A DNA stretch of 64,000 nucleotides from Actinobaculum sp. 313 (lineage in GTDB: Bacteria > Actinomycetota > Actinomycetes > Actinomycetales > Actinomycetaceae), in the NCBI RefSeq assembly GCF_003073475.1, contig NZ_CP029033.1, positions 248,001-312,000 on the forward strand, read 5' to 3'. The position numbers were made by a program, and so were the translations under genes. The notes under the pieces were generated by a model. That model was not told the DNA's origin. It did not search any database and was given only the letters and a program-made list of their open reading frames with translations. This document shows positions 33,868 through 42,958 of this stretch, one piece after another (positions within the stretch are counted from its first letter, which is position 1; each line of letters begins with the position of its first letter).

Positions 33868-33989
33868 GTGTCCAGATCCCGTCCAAACGGCGGAAAACTT
33901 GATCGGATCAATTTAAGAACTGGCGGAATCATGCGGATTTCGCGGCTTGGTTAGACTGGGCGCCTCTCGTTTGGACGGGATTTTGACAC
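33868..33989. mobile_element. MITE-like element, 122 bp with 22-bp terminal inverted repeats
   Basis: The ends 33868-33889 and 33968-33989 are inverted copies matching at 20 of 22 bases; both begin GTGTC and share ATCCCGTCCAAACG. The interior (about 78 bp) is AT-richer than its surroundings and has no gene. GTGTC...GACAC ends are common in transposable elements, and this could be a non-autonomous derivative or paired operators. I see no clear target-site duplication. It lies between the gntR stop and tRNA-Pro. Confidence 0.55.
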
Positions 33990-34121
33990 GTGTGCGGGCG
34001 ACCGACGCGGGGCGCCTGCGAGAAACCCCACCCAACAACACAAGACCTTTAACCCAAATGACCTATAACCCCAACGGGGGAGGTGCGCGGTGTTGGGTGC
34101 CTGGCGGAATAAGTACGAGAA

Positions 34122-34146
34122 AACCGCAGCACAACGTGCTGCGGTT
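34122..34146 (-). terminator. Rho-independent terminator of tRNA-Pro
   Basis: A perfect 10-bp stem AACCGCAGCA/TGCTGCGGTT with a 5-nt loop lies 5 bp beyond the CCA end of tRNA-Pro. Read on the minus strand it is followed by a TTTTCTC tract, giving a standard intrinsic terminator. Confidence 0.85.
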
Positions 34147-34151
34147 GTTGC

Positions 34152-34228
<77 letters not shown>

Positions 34229-34244
34229 AGGCCGTCGCAAAGCT

Positions 34245-34807
34245 GCAACTAGTCCATATTAGCCGAATGACGTCGTGAAATGGAAACCCCTTGCCGTGAT
34301 ATGCCACGCATCTGCCCGCATGTGCCTCGTAGTACGGTGACGATTCCTGCTGGATCAGTACTCACGGCGGTGCTTGCCCATCACCAGAGTTCCCACGTCC
34401 GGGAGCGCGGTCAGTCACCTGTGCCGACTACTGTCTCCGAGTATCGCCTGCACACGTCCGGGAGTGCGCGGTCAGTCAGCGACCCGCCTGTAGATACGTG
34501 CTGAAACCAGCACGCGCGTCTAGGGTTCGGGCGTCGATTCTGGGGGTCACCGGAGGTTTCCGACGATACGACCGTGTGGCTTGAAGCTCACGGGCGGCGA
34601 TTCTGCGGGTCTCCGGAGGCTTCCGAATGGCCCTTCATCTCCACTGGGGCCGGTGTGAGTGGAGTTCCTTGCGCACGCATGCTTCAAGCGGACACATCAA
34701 ACACCCTCGGGATGAGATCCGTTGGGGATTTGGTCCGCATCCGATTCAGTAGCTTGGCCGCATTGCGATGATCACGTAGAAGCCGACTCTAGATCACTAC
34801 GAGAACC
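34245..34807. other. Gene-free stretch with short direct repeats and hairpins
   Basis: No credible gene is present in these 560 bp. A 23-25-nt direct repeat with core ACGTCCGGGAG occurs at 34395-34417 and 34454-34478. A 28-nt repeat starting GATTCTG and ending CTTCCGA-like occurs at 34537-34564 and 34599-34626 (about 24 of 28 matches). A hairpin ACGTGCTG/CAGCACG lies near 34495-34513. Confidence 0.5.
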
Positions 34808-35890
34808 TCAGATCACTGCGAGATCCAGCAACACCGCCTCCGGGCGGCACGCAATCCGCATCGGAGCGAAGGGTGATGTGCCCAAACCTGCGGAGACATT
34901 GACCCAGGCGGTGGGACGCCGCTCGGTGCCCGTTGGCACCGTCCCGTCCCCGTGCATGACGCCCTTGCCGGTGGGCGGCCACTGGAACAGGCCCGAGGCG
35001 TATTCACGTTCCAGGTCGCAGTTTGTCACCAATGCCCCAGCTCCAGGAAGGCAGATTTGCCCGCCATGCGTATGCCCGGCGAACACCAGTGCGCACCCGT
35101 CTGCCGTCATCGCATCGAGAATCCGCTTGTATGGTGCGTGGGTCAGTCCGATGCGCAGATACGTTGCTCCGTCAGGCGTTGTGCCAACAACTTGCTGAGG
35201 AGCGGGGGTGTACGGAGTGCCGCACTGTGGCGATCCCTGCGGGGAGTCTCCCAGCGGGAGCGGATATTCGTCGCGGTCCAAGTGCGGATCATCGACTCCC
35301 ACGGCGTCAAGACTCCAATTACCGATGTCGAGATGTGCGCGCTGGTTCGTCAGGTCGTGCCATCCGAAGGCTTCCAGGCCGCTTTGCAACTCCTGCCAGG
35401 GCTGTTCCGCACGCTTTTCGTTCTCACTTGCCTGGGGTGTGGTGTTCGCCGCCAGGTAACTCAACGGGTTCTTGGGCTGCGGCAGGTAGTAATCGTTAGA
35501 GCCGAAGACGAAGGTGCCCGCCGTGCCCGCAAACGGAGATAAAGAGGAGAACAGCGGAGTCAACGCTGCTGGGGAGGCAATCAGATCCCCCGTGAGAACA
35601 ACGAGGTCGGGCTCAGTAGCCGCCAGTTCTTCAATCCAGGCCGCACGGCGATGCTGCCAACCCAGCAAGTGAGAATCGGATAGATGCAATATGCGAAGTG
35701 TGCGGCCAGCAGATGTCGGATTACCGGCTTGGGCGCCATCGAGAAGAACTGTCCGGCGCCGAAGTGTATAGGCTTGCGCCTCGAGGAGGCCCCACGTGCC
35801 AGCGGTTGCTGCCGCTACTGCGGATGCCGTCGCGGTACGTTTAGCCCCCCGCCAGATACTTCTCCCGGCGCGCGCAAGAGCATTAGCCAT
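34808..35890 (-). CDS. Membrane-anchored calcineurin-like metallophosphoesterase
   Basis: The protein has about 360 residues from ATG 35890. An N-terminal basic stretch plus a short hydrophobic segment (ASAVAAATAGTWGLLEAQAY) suggests a membrane anchor. The metallophosphoesterase motifs follow: LHLSDSHLLGW (DxH), VVLTGDLIA (GDxx), FGSNDYYLP (GND in place of the usual GNH[D/E]), LTHAPYKRIL and FAGHTHGGQICLP (GHxH). The YaeI-like group is involved in envelope-related phosphate ester cleavage; the substrate is unknown. It overlaps the PBP gene by 8 bp, so it is translated from the same mRNA. Confidence 0.9.
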   Translation of the reverse strand: MANALARAGRSIWRGAKRTATASAVAAATAGTWGLLEAQAYTLRRRTVLLDGAQAGNPTSAGRTLRILHLSDSHLLGWQHRRAAWIEELAATEPDLVVLTGDLIASPAALTPLFSSLSPFAGTAGTFVFGSNDYYLPQPKNPLSYLAANTTPQASENEKRAEQPWQELQSGLEAFGWHDLTNQRAHLDIGNWSLDAVGVDDPHLDRDEYPLPLGDSPQGSPQCGTPYTPAPQQVVGTTPDGATYLRIGLTHAPYKRILDAMTADGCALVFAGHTHGGQICLPGAGALVTNCDLEREYASGLFQWPPTGKGVMHGDGTVPTGTERRPTAWVNVSAGLGTSPFAPMRIACRPEAVLLDLAVI

Positions 35891-38147
35891 CGCCGTCACC
35901 ACCACCGTCGTGGGGTTCCTGCTGATCAGACTGCGCTGGCTCTACGTCTCCACCCTCGCCCGATGTATCGTCCTCATCGTCGCTGCCTTCGGCATCCTCC
36001 GCCGGTTCGGTTTGCGTTGGGGGTGCGGTCGACGACGGCGTACGGCGGGTGTTCGGTGATGTTATGACATTACTGGATGGTGTGGGGAACGACTCCGCGG
36101 GCTCGTCCGCTAGCGCCTGTGTCATGTACTGAGAAAAGGCCATGGCGGGGAAGAGGCCGCCATACACCTCCCAGTAGTACCGCCCGTTAATGACGGAACC
36201 CAACATCGAAATGCTTCCGGACTGGTGGCCCTGCCAGATCGCCGTCGCCAGCTGTGGTGTATAACCGACGAACCAGGCAGCCATATCACTGTTCGCCGTC
36301 CCCGTCTTTCCGGCGACTTCGCGCCCGGGAATGATGGCATTCTCGCCGGTGGCACCGCGAGTCACTACCTGCTTGAGGACGGCGTTAGTCTTACGGGCAG
36401 TCTCGGTGTCAAGCACCTGACGGCAGGTGGGCTTCTTGTCCAAGAGCACGTCGCCGTCGGCACCGAGAATCTGCGTATAGGAGATCGGGTCGCACTTATT
36501 GCCGTCATCGGCCAGCGTCGCTACAGCGACGGCCATAGACAGTGGGGTAATCTCGTTCGAACCGAGAACCGACGATGGAACATACCGCCAGTCACCACCG
36601 TCGCCGCGTTCTACACCCATATCGAGGGCGTTCTGTGCGATGTCGCATAGGTCCATCTGCTGAGCCATATGGGCAAAGGAGCCGTTGACCGATTCGCGTG
36701 TTGATTGCAGAACGGTCATCTGCCCGCCGCCGTGGCCCTCCAGATTGCTGACGGGCCAGGATGCGGCCGATGCTGGAGAGCAGGATATGTTCCATGCGCT
36801 GGCAGGGATGGTGCCGTCATTGGAATTGACGTACTCGTAGGCGGTATGCCCTTCTTTCAGCCACTGTATAAGGGTGAAGATCTTAAACGTGGATCCCGAC
36901 TGGAAACCGTATCCGCCGCCCATCTCCAGATTGACATTGAGATTGACAGTCGTGGCCGTCAGGTCCGATTCGCTTGGCTCGCCATAGTTGGTGTTCTGCG
37001 CCATGGCAACGATGTGGCCGGTGCCGGGCTCGACGCTAGAAAGCGCCATCTGGATACCGGAGGCGTCATTGGTGGGTATATTTGTGACAAGTGTGTCAAA
37101 TGCCGCCTGCTGCTTGGCGGGGTCGAGGGTGGTTTGAATCGTCAACCCACCGCGATAGAGCTTTTCCAAGCGGTCATCCGCATCGGTTCCCCAACTGTCA
37201 TCGGCGAGCAAGTCACGGATGACGTAGCGGCAGAAATAGGCGGAGTTTCCGGCCGCTGCGCAACCATTGGGTGTTTCCGACACATTGAGCATATCAGCGA
37301 TCGGCGTATCGAGGGCTTGCTGCAACTCCTCGTCGGTGATGTAGCCGTACTTATTCATCTCGCCGAGCACGACGTCGCGCCGGATCTTGGCGTTGTCGGG
37401 ATGGTTGATCGGATCCCAGCGTGCGGGCGACTGAGTCAGACCTGCAAGCAATGCGGATTCCGCGATATTGAGATCGGTCGCGTGCTTGGAGAAGTAGTGC
37501 AGCGCTGCGGTTTCGACGCCGTATTCGGATGTGCCGAACTGGGCGAGATTGAGATAGCCGGTGAGGATCTGGTCCTTTGTCATCGTCTTCTCGATAGCGA
37601 TCGCATACCGTGCCTCGTTGATCTTGCGGGAAATTGTCTGCTCGGTAGCCGAGTCAATGAGTCGGTTATCTCCTTCGACTCTGCCCTGCTCAATCAGAGC
37701 GTTCTTCACGTACTGCTGGGTGATCGAAGATCCTCCGGCCGTTGCACCGCCGGTGACATTGTTGATGAAGGCGCCGGCCAATCCCTGCACATCAATACCG
37801 TGGTGCTGGTAGAAGCGATGGTCCTCGATCGCCACAACCGCGTTCTTCATGTGGTCCGAGATTTGCTCCGAGCTGACGACGATGCGGTTCTCAGCATAGA
37901 TGCGCGCAAGGACGGAACCATCGGATGCCAGCAGAACCGATTGCTCTGAGGGTTCCGTGAATCCGAGATCGTCGGGGACATCCTCGAAAACACCCGTCAC
38001 GGCGTTGATCGTCGTCGCTGTGGTGGTTGCCAACGGGAGGGCAACTCCGGCCATCAGGACGCCGCCAAGAGTGCACATGGCCAGAAGTGCGGCCAGGAAG
38101 GTCGTGATCTGGCGGGCCGTTGCACCGTGCTGAGTAGATGTGGACAT
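35883..38147 (-). CDS. Class A penicillin-binding protein (bifunctional glycosyltransferase/transpeptidase)
   Basis: The protein has 754 residues from ATG 38147. A short cytoplasmic segment and one membrane helix (FLAALLAMCTLGGVLMAGVA) precede the GT51 glycosyltransferase domain, with AVVAIEDHRFYQHHGIDVQG, GGSSITQQYVKNALI and ILTGYLNLAQFG. The transpeptidase domain has SGSTFKIF (SxxK), ESVNGSFAHM (SxN) and AGKTGTANSDMAAWFVGYTP (KTG). The C-terminal 75 residues are a Pro/Ser/Thr- then Asp/Glu-rich tail. It builds and cross-links peptidoglycan outside the membrane. The phosphoesterase gene overlaps its 3' end. Confidence 0.95.
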   Translation of the reverse strand: MSTSTQHGATARQITTFLAALLAMCTLGGVLMAGVALPLATTTATTINAVTGVFEDVPDDLGFTEPSEQSVLLASDGSVLARIYAENRIVVSSEQISDHMKNAVVAIEDHRFYQHHGIDVQGLAGAFINNVTGGATAGGSSITQQYVKNALIEQGRVEGDNRLIDSATEQTISRKINEARYAIAIEKTMTKDQILTGYLNLAQFGTSEYGVETAALHYFSKHATDLNIAESALLAGLTQSPARWDPINHPDNAKIRRDVVLGEMNKYGYITDEELQQALDTPIADMLNVSETPNGCAAAGNSAYFCRYVIRDLLADDSWGTDADDRLEKLYRGGLTIQTTLDPAKQQAAFDTLVTNIPTNDASGIQMALSSVEPGTGHIVAMAQNTNYGEPSESDLTATTVNLNVNLEMGGGYGFQSGSTFKIFTLIQWLKEGHTAYEYVNSNDGTIPASAWNISCSPASAASWPVSNLEGHGGGQMTVLQSTRESVNGSFAHMAQQMDLCDIAQNALDMGVERGDGGDWRYVPSSVLGSNEITPLSMAVAVATLADDGNKCDPISYTQILGADGDVLLDKKPTCRQVLDTETARKTNAVLKQVVTRGATGENAIIPGREVAGKTGTANSDMAAWFVGYTPQLATAIWQGHQSGSISMLGSVINGRYYWEVYGGLFPAMAFSQYMTQALADEPAESFPTPSSNVITSPNTRRTPSSTAPPTQTEPAEDAEGSDDEDDTSGEGGDVEPAQSDQQEPHDGGGDGDG

Positions 38148-38424
38148 AATGCAAGAATACGTGGTGTAGCAGAGAATTTCCGCATGCAATCCACAGCTGG
38201 TCGAAATAGTTCTGCTATCCGGAGAACTTCCATGTGGAAGCTGGGCGGCAGCCGAGCATCAGGTGCTTAGTGGCATTATCTGGCCCGACGTTCTGACTTG
38301 GGCATTTGGCAGCTCTTATGGTTATTATTGTCCTAGAAAGGTGACCGGCGTCACCGCGCAGATGATAGCCGGTTCTAGATGAAGCTCCGAGAATTCGGGT
38401 TGCGTGCGAAAGGAGGAACGCATA

Positions 38425-38751
38425 ATGTCTCTGGCCACCGCAGACCAGACATGGGCGGTTCATGCCGCGTGCTCGAATACCGATCCCGACACGCTTTTCG
38501 TTAGAGGTGCTGCCCAGCGGCAGGTTCGGCAAGTGTGCTACGGCTGCCCGGTACGGCTCAACTGCTTAGCGGATGCTTTAGACTCCGAGACTACGTTCGG
38601 GGTGTGGGGTGGTCTGACCGAACGAGAACGGCGTGCTCTACTGCGTCGTTTCCCAAATGAGCATGACTGGTACCACAGGTTGATATCGGGTACGGATCCG
38701 ATAGCGACCGAGTTGCGAGAAGGTCGCGTGCCGCGTCTCAACAATCGTTGA
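38425..38751 (+). CDS. WhiB-family iron-sulfur transcription factor
   Basis: The protein has 108 residues from ATG 38425 behind a strong AGGAGG. Four cysteines that bind a [4Fe-4S] cluster are seen in AACSNTDPDTLF and QVCYGCPVRLNCLADAL (Cx2Cx5C after the first Cys). The G[VI]WGG turn is present as FGVWGGLTERERRALLRRF, with a basic tail after it. WhiB-like proteins are confined to actinobacteria and usually act with SigA; this one most resembles the WhiB1/WhiB4-type short proteins, but the subgroup is not certain. It is divergent from the PBP gene. Confidence 0.96.
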   Translation: MSLATADQTWAVHAACSNTDPDTLFVRGAAQRQVRQVCYGCPVRLNCLADALDSETTFGVWGGLTERERRALLRRFPNEHDWYHRLISGTDPIATELREGRVPRLNNR

Positions 38752-38880
38752 CGCACGGGGTTCATGAGCATTCGCCGCCGACGACGCTGAGCCATCGGCA
38801 TTCTGGTGGGAGCGGCGAGGGCATGGTGCGTCGCTTCGCCGCTCTGGATCACGCCCCGTAGAGCAGCTAGGATTGTGCCC

Positions 38881-39036
38881 ATGCAGAAATGGGAATACGC
38901 GACGATTCCACTCTTGATTCATAACACCAAGCAGATTCTTGATACATGGGGAGATGAGGGGTGGGAGCTCGTACAAGTGGTTCCCGGTCCTGACGGCCAG
39001 AATCTTGTCGCCTACCTGAAACGACCCCGGGACTGA
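38881..39036 (+). CDS. DUF4177 small protein
   Basis: This is a 51-residue protein, MQKWEYATIPLLIHNTKQIL then DTWGDEGWELVQVVP. The pattern MxxWEYxxxPL...LxxxGxxGWELVxV is the DUF4177 family signature. Function is unknown. It ends 3 bp before ridA and is likely cotranscribed with it, an arrangement often seen in actinobacteria. Confidence 0.88.
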   Translation: MQKWEYATIPLLIHNTKQILDTWGDEGWELVQVVPGPDGQNLVAYLKRPRD

Positions 39037-39039
39037 ACA

Positions 39040-39503
39040 ATGGAGCATCGGTCACAGCGCATGATCGAACTTGGCATTGAGCTTCCGGCTGTCCCGGCTC
39101 CCGTAGCCGCCTACGTACCTGCATTGCGCGACGGTGATACTGTGCGTACTTCTGGCCAGCTGCCCTTTGTTTCCGGGCGGCTCCCGCTGTCCGGAAAGGT
39201 GGGGGCGGCGGTCAGCGCCGAGGAGGCGTACATTCTGGCGCGCAGTGCCGCCTCAACGCCATCGCTGCGGCTGCGGAAGTTGTGGGCGGTATCGATAACC
39301 TGGAGCGCGTGTTGCATGTCACGGTGTTTGTTGCATCGGCAGACGACTTCACCGGTCAACCGCAGGTCGCAAACGGAGCGTCCGAGTTACTAGGCGAGGT
39401 CTTCGGTGATGCGGGGGAGCATACGCGCTCGGCGGTAGGTGTTTCGGTGCTCCCTCTCGACTCGCCAGTAGAGATCGAACTGATCTGCCGGGTGCGCAGG
39501 TAG
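39040..39503 (+). pseudogene. RidA/YjgF-family protein, with a one-base frameshift
   Basis: The first frame gives MIELGIELPAVPAPVAAYVP, RTSGQLPFVSGRLPLSGKVG and SAEEAYILAR. The family then continues in another frame: LNAIAAAAEVVGGIDNLERV, then LHVTVFVASADDFTGQP and FGDAGEHTRSAVGVSVLPLD with the conserved Arg and Glu. Adding one C near 39241-39243 restores ARQCRLNAIAAAAEV and a 154-residue protein. RidA enzymes hydrolyse reactive enamine/imine intermediates from amino-acid metabolism; this longer form is typical of actinobacteria and is often encoded next to DUF4177 and Crp. The break is a single base. Confidence 0.88.
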
Positions 39504-39688
39504 CCTGCCGACTGTACCGCTTGAGGAAACAAGCGAATCTACTTGCGAGCAACGCACGAACGCTTCCTGTTCCACAAGATGCGCGGGGACGACTCGGCAA
39601 GCTACAAGCTTGTCAACTGAATCTTGCTCCGTAAAAGGCGGGGACGGTAGCCATGCCACCGTCCCCGCAGAGTTGTATGCGACCAACC

Positions 39689-40365
39689 CTAGTGGGCGCG
39701 ACGCTGTAGTCGTGCCAACTCAATAAGAAGGACGGCCCGGCCCTCCAAACGGATCCATCCGCGTGAGACGAAATCAGCCAGTGACTTGTTCACGGTTTCA
39801 CGCGAGGCGCCGACCAAATGTGCAAGTTCCTCCTGTGTGAGATCGTGTGGCACGTAGATGCCTTCGGGAGTGCGCTCGCCGAAGCGATTAGCGAGATCCA
39901 GCAATGCTTTCGCGACCCGCCCCGGCACATCGGAGAAGACCAGATCAGCCATCTGCTCGTTCGTGTGACGCAACCGGCGAGCCAGCTCGCGCAACATCGA
40001 CATCGCGAGTTCGGGATGGGTGTTGAGATATCCCATCATGTCCTTATGCGATAGTGAGAGGAGACGCGTTGGGGCGATAGCGGTGACTGTTGACGAACGG
40101 GCGCCCAAATCAAAGAGTGAGAGTTCGCCGATGATCTCGCCGGGTCCCAGAACCGCAATGAGGTTTTCGCGACCATCGTCCGAGGAATGGCTAAGTTTAA
40201 CCTTCCCTCCGTGACGACATAAAGCCGATCACCCTCGTCGCCCTCACGGAAAAGCGATTCCCCGCGCTTGAGGGCGGCTTCACTCATGAGCTCGCCTAGA
40301 GCCTCGAGATCCTCCGCTTCAAGGTCACGGAAAAGAGGAACCGCCTTGAGAACGCTCGTGTCCAT
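39689..40365 (-). pseudogene. Crp/Fnr-family regulator (GlxR/Crp-like), with a one-base frameshift
   Basis: The N-terminal frame (MDTSVLKAVPLFRDLEAEDL) enters the cyclic-nucleotide-binding domain up to GDRLYVVTEG. The second frame continues KVKLSHSSDDGRENLIAVLG, PGEIIGELSLFDLGARSSTV (the cAMP-binding PGE..GELSL...R motif) and a winged helix, LTQEELAHLVGASRETVNKS. The conserved actinobacterial segment NEQMADLVFSDVPGRVAKAL is present. The join lies at 40203-40207 (TTCCC on the plus strand); one added base gives VTEGKVKL and 225 residues, the GlxR length. GlxR is a global regulator and often essential, so a real knockout would be surprising; base-calling error is more likely. Confidence 0.9.
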
Positions 40366-40479
40366 CTGTTCCCTTTCTTTCCGGCCGTAGTAGCTCCACT
40401 AAGGAGCAAGCCAAATGTTTGCCATGCACATCACATTTTGCCATTTTTCCGACGCCTTGCGCATGAATACGCTGGGAGT

Positions 40480-41190
40480 ATGTCGAAGAAGGGTGAATTG
40501 TTGCCGCAGCGGCGCTCATTGGGCGCTCGTCGTGACAATGCGGAGGTGATGTGTCGCCGGTTGTTGGCGCTTTACCCGGATGCCGCCGCAACACTTGATC
40601 ACAGCAACGCATTCGAGTTGCTCGTGGCGACCGTACTATCTGCGCAGACGACCGATGTGCGGGTCAATACGGTGACACCGGAGCTGTTTCGGCGCTACCC
40701 CGACGCGGAGGCGCTCGCTGCTGCCCCGCATGAGGACCTGGAGCAGATTCTGCGGCCGCTCGGCTTCTTTCGTGCCAAGGCCCGATCTTGCCAGGCGTTG
40801 GCCGCGCAGCTATGTGAACAGTTTGAGGGAGAGGTTCCACCGCGCCTAGAGGATCTAGTCAGTTTGCCGGGTGTCGGCCGGAAGACTGCCAATGTGGTGT
40901 TAGGTGATGCGTTCGGCATTCCGGGCATTACTGTGGACACCCATGTCGGTCGCCTTTCACGCAGGTGGGCGTGGACTCGGCATCGGGATCCAAAGAAGGT
41001 AGAACGCGATCTCGCCGAGCTTCTCCCACACTCGGAATGGACGGTGATCTGCCACCGAATGATCGCGCACGGCCGTCAGGTGTGTCATGCGCGGAATCCG
41101 GCATGTTCTAGGTGCGAACTGGCAGACGTTTGTGCGTCCTTTCCCTTGCTGTCGTCAAGACTCTCGAATTCCGGCGGTGAGAGCCATTAG
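40480..41190 (+). CDS. nth: Endonuclease III (DNA glycosylase/AP lyase)
   Basis: This base-excision repair enzyme has about 236 residues. Visible features are FELLVATVLSAQTTDVRVN, the helix-hairpin-helix with catalytic Lys in LPGVGRKTANVVLGDAFG, the catalytic Asp in ITVDTHVGRLSRR, and the four cluster cysteines in CHARNPACSRCELADVC (Cx6Cx2Cx5). ATG 40480 (MSKKGELLPQRRS) is preferred; GGGAG is very close to it, so a start a few codons upstream (TTG 40438) cannot be excluded. It is divergent from crp, with a 114-bp shared promoter region. Confidence 0.95.
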   Translation: MSKKGELLPQRRSLGARRDNAEVMCRRLLALYPDAAATLDHSNAFELLVATVLSAQTTDVRVNTVTPELFRRYPDAEALAAAPHEDLEQILRPLGFFRAKARSCQALAAQLCEQFEGEVPPRLEDLVSLPGVGRKTANVVLGDAFGIPGITVDTHVGRLSRRWAWTRHRDPKKVERDLAELLPHSEWTVICHRMIAHGRQVCHARNPACSRCELADVCASFPLLSSRLSNSGGESH

Positions 41191-41476
41191 CGTGGGTGGG
41201 GTGACCCTCTGAGCTCCTGCGCTGCGAGTGCTTACCACGTATCAGAGACTCTGTCAATGGGTACTGATACCCAACCCGTGCACTGGCGGGGACACGCCGA
41301 CACGGCTAAGGTGGCTTATGGCAGGCGCCTCTCGCCGTGTGTTACCGCAGATGGTGGACGAAGGCACCTGCCGCCAAAGACAGTTGTTCAGACCGGGTCC
41401 AAGCCGCGAGACCGCTAATCGCCGATGGGCACAGCGGTGCGGTATGGGTTGCGGGTTCCATTAGAGGTGCATTGCC

Positions 41477-41797
41477 GTGTCGACTAATCCGAGCCAATTG
41501 CGTGATGATGGTGCTATCCGCGAAGGTGCCAGGCTTGTCGGGCAGGCCAAAGAAGAGTTGACTGGGGAACTTACTCGGTTGGAAAACGAGATCATGGGAT
41601 GGGCTGGCATATGGAAGGGGTCTGGCGCTGCTGTCTTTATGAATTTCCAACAGAACTGGAATACACGTGTTACAAAGCTCTACGCAAGTCTGGATGACTT
41701 CGTGGTCGCCTTGACCGGAACAGCCACCGCGGTAGAGAACACCGAGACGCAGGTGTCCTCTTCCTGGGGTGAAATGAGCGGTCTGCTCGGCGGCTAG
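41477..41797 (+). CDS. WXG100-family (ESAT-6-like) secreted protein
   Basis: The protein has 106 residues from GTG 41477. It is all-helical, with the W-x-G turn as AGIWKGSGAAVF near the middle, and a C-terminal helix TATAVENTETQVSSSWGEMS. Length and layout fit the WXG100 family exported by type VII secretion. No EccC, EccD or second WXG100 gene is nearby, so its secretion machinery must be encoded elsewhere. It is bracketed by nth and a strong terminator (41873-41902), so it is probably a single-gene transcript. Confidence 0.85.
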   Translation: MSTNPSQLRDDGAIREGARLVGQAKEELTGELTRLENEIMGWAGIWKGSGAAVFMNFQQNWNTRVTKLYASLDDFVVALTGTATAVENTETQVSSSWGEMSGLLGG

Positions 41798-41872
41798 CGT
41801 TGCGGTGACGACGGCTCTCTTGCGTCCCGGTTCAGGTAGTACCACCGGTTCGTCCCGAGATCTTTCCCTCTA

Positions 41873-41908
41873 GAGGTGGGGCGCGGTTCCACGCCCCACC
41901 TCGCCTTT
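41873..41908 (+). terminator. Rho-independent terminator after the WXG100 gene
   Basis: A perfect 11-bp stem GAGGTGGGGCG/CGCCCCACCTC (41873-41883 and 41892-41902) with an 8-nt loop is followed by GCCTTTTG. It lies 76 bp after the WXG100 stop and ahead of the convergent hydrolase gene. Confidence 0.85.
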
Positions 41909-42020
41909 TGTATTATGCGCATCGCGCCGCCTTGATCACGCACTGCGGTGCGCAGCCCGCGCAGATGTAGCCGATCGACGCCGCTGCGCAGGAAATCACA
42001 CAGATGCATTCGCCGAACGG

Positions 42021-42938
42021 CTACTGGAATCCGCCGAGGAAATCAAGAATCAGTTTCGTTAGTTCTTCCGGCTGTTCTTCCGGCAGGAAATGGCCGGCGT
42101 CGGGCAGTGAAATATGGCGGTAATGGCCCTTCGCAAACTCTCGGTCGTTATCCCACGCACGGTCGGGTAGGAGCGGGTCAAGCTGTCCGCGAGCCGTCCA
42201 GACCGGCACGGTGATCGGCCGACGAGAAATCGCCATGTACTGGCGTCCCACGATATGCCGCTGTGAGGTGTACGCCCAACGCAGTTGTTCCAGCGCGGTC
42301 GAGGTTGCCTCGGGTAGCCGGAGTGCGGCGGCATAATAGGCCGCCTGTGCGGCTGCGCCATTATTGCCCGGAGCTGACCACTCGGTCAGCAAGCGGCGCA
42401 CTCCGTCCTCCGAATTCAAAGAACGCCTGGCGGCGGCGGGAACAAAGGTAGTGAGCACATGGCGCCACGTTCGCAAAGTCAGGTGAGTGCCCAGCCGCTG
42501 CGTCGTAAGCGGATGTGGCGCGGATACTGTCAAGATTCCCTTTACCAGTTCCGGTTCCATGGCCGCGGCGGACCAAGCAAGAGTTCCACCTCGACCGTGG
42601 CCAACGATCACCGCCTGTGATGCGCCCAGACTCCTCACAACGGCGGCGAGATCTTGTGTCAGAGTCAGTCCGTCGTGCCCGTCTGGAGTCTTATCGGATC
42701 CTCCGAGGCCACGTTGATCAAGCGCGGCGACTTCATACCCGGCTTGCGCAATCGGTGCGATCTGATGACGCCACGCCCACCAGTACTCCGGGAAACCGTG
42801 AACCAGAAGGACAAGCGGACGACTGCTGTGATGGTCACCGGCGTGAACCAGGTGGAACTGGCACCCATTGGCCCCGATAAGACGGTGCTCCCACGGACCC
42901 TCAAGATAGATACAGGAATTATCGGCAGGTACGGTCAT
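42021..42938 (-). CDS. Alpha/beta-hydrolase fold protein lacking the usual nucleophile
   Basis: The protein has 305 residues. It has the oxyanion-hole motif LLVHGFPEYWWAWRHQI and the ALDQRGLGGSDKTP loop typical of epoxide-hydrolase-like proteins, and a C-terminal LPDAGHFLPEEQPEEL with the catalytic His; an acidic residue is in RGQLDPLLPD. The nucleophile elbow reads IVGHGRGGTLAW, with Gly where Asp (GHDxGG) or Ser is expected. Either it is non-catalytic or it uses another residue. Substrate unknown. It is followed 20 bp upstream by the membrane protein gene on the same strand. Confidence 0.87.
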   Translation of the reverse strand: MTVPADNSCIYLEGPWEHRLIGANGCQFHLVHAGDHHSSRPLVLLVHGFPEYWWAWRHQIAPIAQAGYEVAALDQRGLGGSDKTPDGHDGLTLTQDLAAVVRSLGASQAVIVGHGRGGTLAWSAAAMEPELVKGILTVSAPHPLTTQRLGTHLTLRTWRHVLTTFVPAAARRSLNSEDGVRRLLTEWSAPGNNGAAAQAAYYAAALRLPEATSTALEQLRWAYTSQRHIVGRQYMAISRRPITVPVWTARGQLDPLLPDRAWDNDREFAKGHYRHISLPDAGHFLPEEQPEELTKLILDFLGGFQ

Positions 42939-42958
42939 GAAAAGCTCTCAGCGCTCGA

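Noticed and set aside
34537-34626. 28-nt repeats 62 bp apart as a two-repeat CRISPR array
   Set aside because: The sequence has no I-E repeat features, only two copies exist, and the match is about 24 of 28.
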